A stretch of 64,000 bases of DNA from an uncultured Gammaproteobacteria bacterium (lineage in GTDB: Bacteria > Pseudomonadota > Gammaproteobacteria > Steroidobacterales > XN24), in contig CAMYOC010000002.1 in the NCBI GenBank assembly GCA_947259915.1, forward strand, positions 98,730 to 162,729. Direction: 5' to 3'. Made by a program: the position numbers and the translations under genes. The stretch's first letter is position 1, and every line of letters starts with the position of its first letter. Positions 17,096 to 25,854 of this stretch are shown here, piece after piece. Below the pieces are notes generated by a model, which saw nothing but the letters and a program-made list of their open reading frames with translations, had not been told where the DNA came from and ran no database searches.

Positions 17096-18715
17096 GTGCC
17101 AGCAACCGGGCTAAAGACGTTTTGGAGCGAACTCAGACGACGCAAGGTCGTGCGCGTGGCGGTGGTCTATATCATCGTCGCCTGGCTGTTGATCCAGATC
17201 GCCGAGGTGATCTTCGAGCCGCTGCAGCTACCCGACTGGTCTCTGACCCTGGTGATCGTCCTCGCTGCGCTGGGCTTCCCGCTGGCGCTGGTTCTGGCCT
17301 GGGCGCTGGAGCTGACGCCGGAGGGCCTGCAGCGGGAGCAGCCGACCAAAGAAGCCCAGGCTCTGGTTCCAGCAGGCGCGATCGAGAAAGGGCCGGCAGC
17401 CGCGCCCGGCGCTGCGGCCCGCACTGACACGCGACGCGCCATCGCGGTGCTGCCGCTCGCCAACATGAGCGGCGATCCGGAGAACGAGTTCTTTAGCGAC
17501 GGTATCACCGAGGAGATCCTCAATCTGCTGGCGCGGATTCCGGATCTGCGCGTGATCTCGCGCACCTCGTCGTTCTCGTTCAAGAACACCACGCTGGATA
17601 TCCCGGCAATCGCCCAGCGGCTCGGGGTCGACATCGTGCTCGAGGGTAGCGTGCGCCGCATGGGCCAGCGGGTCCGCATCGTCGCCCAGCTGATCGATGC
17701 CGCCAACGACGCCCACCTGTGGGCAGCGGGTTATGACCGCGAACTGGAGGACATCTTTGCGGTGCAGAGCGAGATCGCTCGCAGCATCGTCGATGCGATG
17801 AACCTGGATCCGGAGACCTGCGTGGACTGCGGCGGTCAGACCACGAATGTAGACGCCTACGACTACTATCTGCGCGGCCGCCAGTATTTTCATCAGACCA
17901 CCGAAACGAATCTGAAATTCGCACGGCAGATGTTCAGCAAGGCGATCGAGATCGATCCTGACTATGCGCGTGCTTATGCCGGTCTGGCTGACACCGAGAG
18001 CTTTATCGCGCAATGGCAGGATCGCTCCCCGGACCATCTGCAGGCGGCCGATGACGCCAGTCGCAGGGCCCTGGAGCTGGCACCGAATCTGGCCGAGGCT
18101 CATGCATCCAGAGGCTTCGCCCTGTCCTCGAACGGTAAGTATGAGCAAGCAGCACGGCAGTTCGAACAAGCACTGACCCTCGATCCTCAGCATTACGAGA
18201 CCCTGTATCTCTACGGCCGTTCACGCTTCGCCGAAGGTAAGCTGGAACAGGCGCTGGATCTGTGGCGGCGGGCCCATGAGTCTCAGCCGGACGAGTTTCA
18301 GAGCCTCGCGCTCGCGTCCGGGGCCCTCAAGGCGCTGAACCGTCAGACCGAAGATCCGGAAGCATCCGCTCGTGCCCTGCAGGCAATAGAAAAACGGCTG
18401 GAACTCAACCCCGACGACCTGCGTGCGTTGAGTCTGGGCCCCGGATTGCTGGTCGATCTGGGTCGCACGGACGACGCGCTGGCCATGGCCGATCGCGCGG
18501 TCGCGCTGGCACCGAATGACGGTGCCGTCCTGCACAACGCCGCCTGTACCTATGCCTACGCGGGTCAGACCGAACAGGCCATCGAACTGTTCCGGCGGCG
18601 GATGAAGACAGCCGGCACCATCCACACGGACTGGATCGACCACGATCCGGACTTCGACAGCATCCGCGACGACCCGCGGTTCATCGCGCTGATCTCGGGC
18701 CAGCCCAAAGCTTAG
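17096..18715 (+). CDS. FlgO/TolB-like TPR protein (CadC/adenylate-cyclase-associated type, no DNA-binding domain)
   Basis: The 539-residue protein starts with a membrane anchor region: FWSELRRRKVVRVAVVYIIVAWL and a second helix LVIVLAALGFPLALVLAWALEL. Residues 110-240 are a FlgO/TolB-amino-like domain (IAVLPLANMSGDPENEFFSDG, EGSVRRMGQRVRI, WAAGYDRELEDIFAVQSEIA). Residues 260-535 contain TPR repeats (AIEIDPDYARAYAGLA, ALTLDPQHYETLYLYG). Such proteins in Gammaproteobacteria often carry an N-terminal winged helix or cyclase domain; here there is none. The GTG at 17096 has GGAGG upstream; an ATG 17 codons earlier is less likely. Role unknown, probably a membrane-bound scaffold or sensor. Confidence 0.82.
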   Translation: MPATGLKTFWSELRRRKVVRVAVVYIIVAWLLIQIAEVIFEPLQLPDWSLTLVIVLAALGFPLALVLAWALELTPEGLQREQPTKEAQALVPAGAIEKGPAAAPGAAARTDTRRAIAVLPLANMSGDPENEFFSDGITEEILNLLARIPDLRVISRTSSFSFKNTTLDIPAIAQRLGVDIVLEGSVRRMGQRVRIVAQLIDAANDAHLWAAGYDRELEDIFAVQSEIARSIVDAMNLDPETCVDCGGQTTNVDAYDYYLRGRQYFHQTTETNLKFARQMFSKAIEIDPDYARAYAGLADTESFIAQWQDRSPDHLQAADDASRRALELAPNLAEAHASRGFALSSNGKYEQAARQFEQALTLDPQHYETLYLYGRSRFAEGKLEQALDLWRRAHESQPDEFQSLALASGALKALNRQTEDPEASARALQAIEKRLELNPDDLRALSLGPGLLVDLGRTDDALAMADRAVALAPNDGAVLHNAACTYAYAGQTEQAIELFRRRMKTAGTIHTDWIDHDPDFDSIRDDPRFIALISGQPKA

Positions 18716-18745
18716 GCGACGGTGCAGATGGCCCGACGAGCAAGG

Positions 18746-18761
18746 CCCACAGCGCTGTGGG
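18746..18761. repeat. Perfect 16-bp palindrome
   Basis: CCCACAGCGCTGTGGG lies 30 bp past the stop of the TPR gene and about 45 bp before the next start. It could be an operator or a weak transcript-end hairpin; there is no T-run. Confidence 0.5.
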
Positions 18762-18806
18762 TCGGAGGCCGCTTCCTGGATTCTTCTCTCAGCTGCGAAA
18801 TTTCCG

Positions 18807-19928
18807 ATGACCCTGATCAACAGAGATCGCGATTCCCCGGTGTCCTGGTTGTTGTTTCCGCTGCGCGGGGACGCGCTGGGCGTACTCGTGGTGTTCGCGC
18901 TCCTCAACGCCCTGGCGGACGCGGCGGGCTTACTCGGTATCTGGCTCAAGATGATCCTGTTGGTAGCGATCTGGGCTTACGCCTTCCGACTGCTCGACAG
19001 CGTGGCGGAAGGTCGGCATCAGCCACCGGAGATGTCGGCATCAATGCTCAATCCGGTCGACGAACGCCGGCCGCTGTGGTTACTGCTGGTGGCAGGCATC
19101 GGCTACGGCATCAATGCGGCGCTGGGTCCGTCGCTGCCAGCGGCTGCCGCTGCGGCGCTGGGCTACATTCTGCTGGCTCTGCTGCCGGCGGCCATTGCTA
19201 TCCTCAGTCTGCATGACGCCGCGCCGACACGGATTCTCAACCCGCTGGACATCACGCGTGCGGTCCGGGGCATGGGCAAGTACTACCCGGTGTGTCTGCT
19301 GGTGCTGGTGCTTGGTGTGTTTCTTTTCCGCTTCGCCGCGGTCAGTCCGTTGTTGCGACCGGTGTCAGCCTTTCTCCAGCTCTATGCATTGCTGGTCGTC
19401 TTTAGCGTGATCGGCGGCACCCTTTATCTGCGGCGTCACGAGCTGGGCACTGCGACGGTGGACTCCCCCGAGCAGCGCACGGCACGCGAGCTGCTGGAGC
19501 AGGATAAGGGGCACGATGAGATGATCGACGAGATTTACAGATTGAGCAGGGCCGGCAAACTGACAGCCGCCTACGAGCAAATAAAACAACAGGTGACCGC
19601 CCCCGGCAGCCCGGCCTTGCAACGGGCGCGGATTTTCGAATCCCTCAGCCGCTGGGATGACAAGCGTCTCGCGCTAAAAATCGGACGGGAGCTGGTCGGC
19701 GAGCTGATCGAAATCCGACGCAGCGGCGATGCGCTGGACATCATGGCCCGATGCCTTGAGTGGGACCCGACATTCCGGCCGTCCCGGGCCGCCGACGCGA
19801 TCCGGCTGGTCAACGAGGCACGTGACCGCGGACAAGCGGTGGTCGCCGACACGATCCTCACCGATTTCGAAGTCTCCTATCCCGATGATCCTGCCGTGTC
19901 AGTTGCGCGGACGCTGCGCGGCGGCTGA
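18807..19928 (+). CDS. Multi-pass membrane protein with helical C-terminal domain
   Basis: The 373-residue protein has about six transmembrane helices in residues 20-205 (LGVLVVFALLNALADAAGLL, WLLLVAGIGYGI, ALGYILLALLPAAIAILSL, YPVCLLVLVLGVFLF). It resembles DUF4013-like membrane proteins by layout only. Residues 230-373 form a soluble helical-repeat domain (LTAAYEQIKQQV, DALDIMARCLEWDP). It follows the FlgO/TPR gene by 91 bp on the same strand and may be cotranscribed. Its stop is 8 bp from the convergent stop of the next gene. Function unknown. Confidence 0.7.
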   Translation: MTLINRDRDSPVSWLLFPLRGDALGVLVVFALLNALADAAGLLGIWLKMILLVAIWAYAFRLLDSVAEGRHQPPEMSASMLNPVDERRPLWLLLVAGIGYGINAALGPSLPAAAAAALGYILLALLPAAIAILSLHDAAPTRILNPLDITRAVRGMGKYYPVCLLVLVLGVFLFRFAAVSPLLRPVSAFLQLYALLVVFSVIGGTLYLRRHELGTATVDSPEQRTARELLEQDKGHDEMIDEIYRLSRAGKLTAAYEQIKQQVTAPGSPALQRARIFESLSRWDDKRLALKIGRELVGELIEIRRSGDALDIMARCLEWDPTFRPSRAADAIRLVNEARDRGQAVVADTILTDFEVSYPDDPAVSVARTLRGG

Positions 19929-19936
19929 GCCGCGGA

Positions 19937-21025
19937 TCAGCGATAACGCTCGCCAAAAACGATATCGACGCGCAGCGAAAACCGGAAGCTGGCATCGTAG
20001 TCGTCCTCCTCTCGAAACAGCAGCTCCGGCCTGAGTTCGACGAACAGCCATTTCTTATAGGCGCGGAAGCGCGCCCGGATCTGGGTGTAATACCGGTCGA
20101 CGTCCCAGTCCGGATCGTCATCGGCGTCCAGCCCCAGATCGTAAGCGAGCCCGACGCGCCCACTCAGTTTCTGGAACAGGGTGAATTGCTGCCGCGCCTC
20201 GACCCGATCCTTGCTGTCCCGGTAACGGAGGCGGCTGGCCGAGCGGAATAACCAGCCCGGGTTGATACGCCGATCGAAATCCAGCCGCGTCTGCAACTCC
20301 GTGCCGTCATCCAGATACTCGGCTGCACCGGCCACGAACCGCATCAGCCAGTCGCCCGGCTCTGCGTAACGGATCGCCCGTAACCGTACGAAGGGATCGG
20401 CCGGTCCGGCCGCCCTGACGCCGACGCCGGGCCGGAGATCCCAGCGGCCGGTACCCCGGATCTGTCCTTCCAGCCCGATGTTGTAATCGTTGTCATCCAG
20501 CGCGTTGGGGATCGAGTCGGAGCCCTCGCCGCTAACGTCGTCCGGGTCCCCGCCTTCCACGAACAGACGCAGGCGCTCGCGTGTCCCCGGCAGGTCGATA
20601 CGCAACCGGACGCGGGCTTCTGAGCGCGTATCCTCGCCACTCTCCCAGCTGTTCTGCAGGCTCAGACGGGCGTAGCTCTCGGTAGCATCGGCATAGCCAC
20701 GATCATCGGCAAAAAAAGCGTCGATGCGTCGCGCGGACCGTTCCACGGCGCTGGAGATGCCGCCATGGACCGCGTGGATCGTCTCCGTGTAGCCATCGGC
20801 ATGAACATCGGCAGACGGCTCTCTGGCAACCGGCTCGACAGCCTTGTCCGGTTCCGGTGCAGCCGCTTCCCCGGCGACGTCATCGCGCCGGGCCACCGGT
20901 CGTTCAGCGTCCAGGTCGGCCGCCAGCACCGACGAGCCGGCAAGTAGCATCGCCGCTACCAGACAGAACCCAGCGCGGGACCAGCGCCCTGCTTTCAGAT
21001 AAGGGATTCTGCCGGCGGGGCGCAC
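19937..21025 (-). CDS. Exported, probable outer-membrane beta-barrel protein of unknown function
   Basis: The 362-residue protein begins with a long signal sequence (RAGFCLVAAMLLAGSSVLA) followed by an Asp/Glu/Pro-rich linker. From about residue 95 it shows alternating amphipathic strands ending in aromatic or charged residues (YARLSLQNSW, SEARVRLRIDLPG, WLFRSASRLRYRDS, FRFSLRVDIVFGERYR), as in outer-membrane barrels. The frame is open up to 21112, but a GTG at 21025 with GAGG upstream places the signal close to the start. It is divergent from MscS and convergent with the membrane protein at 18807. No family recognised. Confidence 0.7.
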   Translation of the reverse strand: MRPAGRIPYLKAGRWSRAGFCLVAAMLLAGSSVLAADLDAERPVARRDDVAGEAAAPEPDKAVEPVAREPSADVHADGYTETIHAVHGGISSAVERSARRIDAFFADDRGYADATESYARLSLQNSWESGEDTRSEARVRLRIDLPGTRERLRLFVEGGDPDDVSGEGSDSIPNALDDNDYNIGLEGQIRGTGRWDLRPGVGVRAAGPADPFVRLRAIRYAEPGDWLMRFVAGAAEYLDDGTELQTRLDFDRRINPGWLFRSASRLRYRDSKDRVEARQQFTLFQKLSGRVGLAYDLGLDADDDPDWDVDRYYTQIRARFRAYKKWLFVELRPELLFREEDDYDASFRFSLRVDIVFGERYR

Positions 21026-21267
21026 AATCGGCGCAACCTCGTATTTTGGCCAGTCCTGATCAAAGGTTAGCAGGCGCGCGCGTGAGTGCAGGCCGCTGTT
21101 TCGACTTGCCACGGCCGCGGATCAGCCAACGCCCCGGGCCTGATATGATCGGGACGCAGCCACGCATCCCACACGCATCTGCAATGAGTTGAGGGAGCGG
21201 GTTGCGCCTTGTTGCCGGCTGATCACAGCAGCCGGATCACGCCACCGCGTACCGCCAGGAGTGCTGT

Positions 21268-22590
21268 ATGGAAGGACTATTCGATCCGGGCCTGATACAA
21301 GAGTGGCTGAGCCAGGCCCGGGACTGGATCCTCGCGAACGTTCTGGTCATGGGTACGCTGCTGGAACTCGGCGTAATCGTCATCGCCGCGACGCTGGCCT
21401 GGCTGCTCGCGCGGCCACTCGGCAACAAGCTGACCCAGCTGCAAGATCGGCACGCCGCCTACGCCGTGATCAAGACCATCTGGCATGTGATCGACGAGGT
21501 GTTGTTCCCTGCGATCTGGCTGATCCTGCAGTGGGCCGCGGTGGCCATTGCTACCGCGGCCGGTCAGCGCCACGGATTGCTGACTGTTACCTCCAGCCTG
21601 CTGGCCGCCTGGGTCGTCATCCGCATCGCGTCGATGATGGTCAAAGACCGGTTCTGGCGCCGTTCTATCGCCACCATCGCCTGGATTATCGCAGCGCTCA
21701 ACATCGTCGGCCTGCTGCAGGCGACCGTCAACCTGCTCGACGCGGCCGGCGCCACATTCGGGTCCGTCAGGATATCTGCGCTGGCCGTAATCAAGGGCAT
21801 CCTGGCGCTGGCGGTGCTGCTCTGGGTCGCGACCATCGTCTCGAACATATTCGAACGCCGCATCCAGACCGCGCCGAACCTGACGCCTTCCGTGCGGGTC
21901 CTGCTGATCAAACTCTTCAAGATCTCCCTTATCATTCTGGTGGCGCTGGCGGCGGTCAGCTCGGTCGGCATCGACATCACCGCCTTCGCTGTCTTCGGCG
22001 GCGCCATCGGCGTCGGCATCGGCTTCGGTCTGCAACGGATTGTCTCGAACCTGGTCAGCGGCTTGATCCTGCTGCTCGACAAGTCAATCAAGCCAGGTGA
22101 CGTCATCGCCATCGACGACGACTATGGCCGCGTCGATTCGCTGGGGGCGCGCTATGTCTCGGTATCTACCCGCGACGGCATCGAATTCCTCATTCCGAAC
22201 GAGGACCTGATCGTCAATCGGGTAGAGAACTGGTCCCACAGCCAGGACTTCTACCGCATGCGAATGACGATCGGCGTGCATTATAAATCCGATGTGCGCA
22301 AGGCCATCGCACTTTGCCTGGAGGCTGCAAACGATACCGAGCGGGTGCTGACCGACCACCCGCCCGTGTGTCAGATTCGCGGCTTCGGGGACAGCTCCGT
22401 GGACCTCGAACTGCGCTATTGGATCAACGATCCGATGAACGGACGGGCGAACGTCAATGGCGAGATCCTGCTAAAAATCTGGGACAAATTCCACGAGCAC
22501 GGTATCGAGATTCCGTACCCGCAGCGCGATCTGCACCTGCGCACACCGGACGTGGACAAGCTCGACCAGATGGTCAAGCCTCCGGCCTGA
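21268..22590 (+). CDS. MscS-family mechanosensitive channel (second paralogue)
   Basis: The 440-residue protein has about five to six transmembrane helices in residues 25-260. The pore helix GGAIGVGIGFGLQRIVSNLV and the following LILLLDKSIKPGDVI identify MscS; the cytoplasmic domain follows (YVSVSTRDGIEFLIPNEDLI, YPQRDLHLR at the C-terminus). CAGGAG precedes the ATG. It is longer than the copy at 14439 and belongs to a different MscS subgroup. Monocistronic, 112 bp before the Pat-like gene. Confidence 0.93.
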   Translation: MEGLFDPGLIQEWLSQARDWILANVLVMGTLLELGVIVIAATLAWLLARPLGNKLTQLQDRHAAYAVIKTIWHVIDEVLFPAIWLILQWAAVAIATAAGQRHGLLTVTSSLLAAWVVIRIASMMVKDRFWRRSIATIAWIIAALNIVGLLQATVNLLDAAGATFGSVRISALAVIKGILALAVLLWVATIVSNIFERRIQTAPNLTPSVRVLLIKLFKISLIILVALAAVSSVGIDITAFAVFGGAIGVGIGFGLQRIVSNLVSGLILLLDKSIKPGDVIAIDDDYGRVDSLGARYVSVSTRDGIEFLIPNEDLIVNRVENWSHSQDFYRMRMTIGVHYKSDVRKAIALCLEAANDTERVLTDHPPVCQIRGFGDSSVDLELRYWINDPMNGRANVNGEILLKIWDKFHEHGIEIPYPQRDLHLRTPDVDKLDQMVKPPA

Positions 22591-22702
22591 CGCATAGACG
22601 AAACGGGCATGTTTGGCGCATGACGCAGCAGTGCGCTTGCGCCCGGGAGGGCGGCTACGAGTAAACTGGTTTGGCCACTGAACTCGCCGATCTCATCAAG
22701 AT

Positions 22703-25522
22703 ATGCCCACCCGCTACATGCAACGCTTTTTCGACCCGCAATCGATCGCGGTCGTCGGCGCATCAGAGCGGGAGGGGAGCCTCGGCGGCACCGTGTTGCA
22801 AAACCTGCTCGACGCCGGCTATCCCGGCACGCTGATGGCGGTCAACCGGCATGGGGGCGAGCGGATCCTCGGCGTGCGCCGCTATGCGAGTGTCGCCAGA
22901 CTGCCTGAAGCGCCGGATCTCGCCGTTATCTGTACCTCGCCAGGCGCCACGCCGGAGATCGTCGGCGAGCTCGGAGAGAAAGGGGTGCACGCGGTGCTGA
23001 TCGTGATGGGCGGATTGTCCCTGCCGGCGCCCCTGCTCCCGGGCAGGCTGGGTGGCGCGGTGGAATTCGCCCACAACGTCCTCGGCGTCCGTCTCGAGAG
23101 CGGCAAGACCCTGAAGGAGGCGGCCTGGGAAGCGGCCCGTCCCCACGACATGCGGATCATGGGGCCCAACTGCATGGGCATCATCGTCCCGGGCAAGCGG
23201 CTCAACGCCAGCTACGCCCACACCATGGCTCCCGTCGGCAACGTCGCCTTTGTCGGCCAGTCGGCGGTGTTGGGTCTGGGGCTGGTCGACTGGGCGCAAG
23301 GCCGCGGTCTCGGCCTGTCCCACATCACCACCCTAGATGAAAGCCTGGATATCGACATCGCCGACGTGGTCGAGTATCTGGCCGACGATCTGAACACCCG
23401 GGCGATCCTGATACACGTTCAGCATCTGGAGTCGGGCCAGCGTTTTGTCTCCGCGCTGCGCGCCGCTGCGCGCGGCAAGCTGGTAGTCGTGATGAAGAGC
23501 CGTCGCGTGCCTCAGGCCCGGGAGAACCCCGAACCGGTCGCCGCCGGACTGACGGATGGTGACGTGGTCTACGATGCGGTGCTGCGCCGCGCCGGCGTGC
23601 TGCGGGTAGAGCGCACCGACGAGATCTACAACGCGCTGGAGACATTGATCCACATGCGTCGACTGCATGGCGATCGCCTGGCAGTCATCTGCAATGGCAG
23701 CGGCCCGGCGACGCTTGCCACCGATCATCTGATCCGCAGCGGCGGCCGGCTGGCCGAATTGAGTGAGGCCACAATCGAAACCGTCGGCAAAGATCTGGCG
23801 CCGATCTTCCGCGGCGACAACCCGGTCAATCTGTTCGCCATCGCCACCCCCGAACGCTTCGCCGAAGCACTGGAGATCGTGCTGGCGGATACCGGCGTCG
23901 ACGCTGTGTTGTTGGTGCATGTACCGATCCGTATCAGTCCGTCCCTGGCCACGGCCGAAGCGATCATCCCGGCGGCCCTCGCGGCCAGCAAACCGGTGCT
24001 GACAGCTTGGATGGGCGAGGACAGCGCAAAGGCCGCACGCACCGCCTGCGACGATGCGGGTATCCCCACCTTCGATACGCCGGAACAGGCGGTCGACGCA
24101 TTCATCCACATGAACGAATACCGGCGCAACCAGGAACAACTTGCGCAGTTGCCCCCGACCCCCGGCTCGGCAGAGACCCGATGCGATCTCCCCGTCGCCT
24201 GGGCGCTGGTCGGCGATGCCCTCAACGCCGGGCGGCAACTGCTGACCGACCAGGAATCCATGCGCCTGATCGAAGCCGCCGGCATCCCGGTGGCGGAAAG
24301 CCGTTATGCGTCCGACGTCGCCGGTCTGCGCGACCAGGCGGCCGGGCTTGCGCCGCCGTATGCCCTGAAAATCCTGAATGAGGTGGTCTGCCGGCCCTTC
24401 GCTGACCTGGGCGCCGACTTCGCCGCCAACATCGGTACACCCGGAACAAGCGAGCGGTTTGTCGCGCTGGATCTGGGTTCAGCCCGGGAACTGGAGGACA
24501 CCGCCAACGCGCTGGCCGATACCGCCCAGGCCAGCCACCCGGATCTGCCGGTACAGGGCTTCAAACTCCAACGCATGCGCCGCGGCATGAATTCGCTGCA
24601 GCTAAGTATGGGCATCACGCGCGATCGGGTGTTCGGTCCACTGTTGTTCTTCGGCACCGGCGGCAACCCGGCCAGCGCGATGGCCGACCGGCAGGTGGGC
24701 CTGCCGCCACTGAACACGAACCTGGCCCGGCTGCTCATCGATACCACCGACGCCGGTCGCGCCCTGGGCGCCTATAGCGCCGATGCGAACCGCGATCGGG
24801 ACGCGCTGGCCGGCATGCTGGTCCGGCTCAGCCAGCTTGTCGTGGATGTACCGGCGATCGAAGCGCTGGAGATCAATCCGCTGATCGTGAATCGAGACGG
24901 TATCCTCGCGCTGGATGCGAAGACCGAACTCGGCGAACCCGCCGAGTTCGCCATCACCCCGTATCCGGCGGAACTGGAGGAGACCGTCACCCTGCCCAGG
25001 TCGGGTCGCCAGATCCTGCTCAGACCCATCCGCGGCGAAGATGCGCCGGCTCACGCGTCATTCGTCCAGCGTTTAAGCCCGGAAGCCATCCGTTTCCGTT
25101 TCTTCCAGCCGCGCTCGAGCTTTACCCATCTGGAGCTGGCCCAGGCGACACAGATCGATTACTCGCGGGAGATGGCGTTTATCGCGTCCGCCGAAGACGA
25201 GGCAGGCAAGCCGGTGACACTGGGCGTGGTGCGCGCCTGGACCGATCCGGACAACGTCAGCGCCGAGTTCGCGATCATCGTCGACGACGCGATGCGCGGC
25301 GAGGGCCTGGGCCGTCTGCTGCTGGAGAAGATGATCGAATACGCGCGGCGACGCGGCACGCTGGAATTGCGCGGCACCGTGCTGCCAGACAACCACCCCA
25401 TGTTGCGGCTGGCAAAGAAGCTCGGTTTCGCCAGCTACTACAGCGAAGAGGACGCCGCGACCGTGGTCACGCTGCGTCTGAATGAACCCACCGACGACTG
25501 GCAGCGCAGCCGGCTGCAGTAA
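22703..25522 (+). CDS. Pat/YfiQ-type protein acetyltransferase (ADP-forming acyl-CoA synthetase-like domains plus GNAT)
   Basis: The 939-residue protein is ordered as: CoA-binding domain (FDPQSIAVVGASEREGSLGG, residues 8-130), succinyl-CoA ligase-like domain (IMGPNCMGIIVPGKRLN, 150-460), ATP-grasp-like domain (about 510-730) and C-terminal GNAT (VTLPRSGRQILLRPIRGED onward; EGLGRLLLEKMIEYAR is the acetyl-CoA loop). This is the layout of lysine acetyltransferases that control acyl-CoA synthetases in Gammaproteobacteria. The phosphorylated His of active ADP-forming synthetases, normally in an SHTGA-like motif, is replaced near residue 274 by AAGLTDG, so the synthetase part is probably only regulatory. 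A fragment of a related gene lies at 43771. Confidence 0.88.
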   Translation: MPTRYMQRFFDPQSIAVVGASEREGSLGGTVLQNLLDAGYPGTLMAVNRHGGERILGVRRYASVARLPEAPDLAVICTSPGATPEIVGELGEKGVHAVLIVMGGLSLPAPLLPGRLGGAVEFAHNVLGVRLESGKTLKEAAWEAARPHDMRIMGPNCMGIIVPGKRLNASYAHTMAPVGNVAFVGQSAVLGLGLVDWAQGRGLGLSHITTLDESLDIDIADVVEYLADDLNTRAILIHVQHLESGQRFVSALRAAARGKLVVVMKSRRVPQARENPEPVAAGLTDGDVVYDAVLRRAGVLRVERTDEIYNALETLIHMRRLHGDRLAVICNGSGPATLATDHLIRSGGRLAELSEATIETVGKDLAPIFRGDNPVNLFAIATPERFAEALEIVLADTGVDAVLLVHVPIRISPSLATAEAIIPAALAASKPVLTAWMGEDSAKAARTACDDAGIPTFDTPEQAVDAFIHMNEYRRNQEQLAQLPPTPGSAETRCDLPVAWALVGDALNAGRQLLTDQESMRLIEAAGIPVAESRYASDVAGLRDQAAGLAPPYALKILNEVVCRPFADLGADFAANIGTPGTSERFVALDLGSARELEDTANALADTAQASHPDLPVQGFKLQRMRRGMNSLQLSMGITRDRVFGPLLFFGTGGNPASAMADRQVGLPPLNTNLARLLIDTTDAGRALGAYSADANRDRDALAGMLVRLSQLVVDVPAIEALEINPLIVNRDGILALDAKTELGEPAEFAITPYPAELEETVTLPRSGRQILLRPIRGEDAPAHASFVQRLSPEAIRFRFFQPRSSFTHLELAQATQIDYSREMAFIASAEDEAGKPVTLGVVRAWTDPDNVSAEFAIIVDDAMRGEGLGRLLLEKMIEYARRRGTLELRGTVLPDNHPMLRLAKKLGFASYYSEEDAATVVTLRLNEPTDDWQRSRLQ

Positions 25523-25854
25523 CAGGGCAACCCCGACGCAGCGTCCGGCACGGCGCGTTTCGCAGACTATACGGCGTGTCGCCGGCCGGGTCTCGCGTCA
25601 CCCGCTTTGTTGCAGCACACTGCGGAGCTGCTCGGCCACGGTGCCGCCGTCGGCAGACTGTTTGGACAGCACTTGCAGCGTGGCTTGCTCCAACTCGCGG
25701 ATCTCCGCCTCGGTCAGGACTTTTGGGCCTGATGTCCGCGACACGCTGCCAGCTATGCCGGGGCCATTATTCCTTTTTGCCTGACGGATTCCCGGGCCAA
25801 AAAAAAGGCCGCCCACCGAAGTGGGCGACCTATTCGTACAAGGTCCGCGAGGGG
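25523..25854. other. Intergenic region between convergent genes
   Basis: This 332-bp stretch holds the subtilase terminator (25799-25830). A 72-codon minus-strand frame at 25598-25816 contains a helical stretch (LTEAEIRELEQATLQVLS), but its ATG lies inside the terminator stem and it has no clear ribosome site, so it is not called as a gene. Confidence 0.5.
25799..25830 (-). terminator. Intrinsic terminator of the subtilase gene
   Basis: On the minus strand GGTCGCCCAC-TTCG-GTGGGCGGCC is followed by eight T residues. The ten-pair stem (one G-U) closed by a UUCG tetraloop sits 25 bp past the subtilase stop codon. Confidence 0.92.

Noticed and set aside
25598..25816. 72-codon minus-strand frame with a helical segment
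   Set aside because: Its ATG is inside the subtilase terminator and it lacks a ribosome site; left uncalled.
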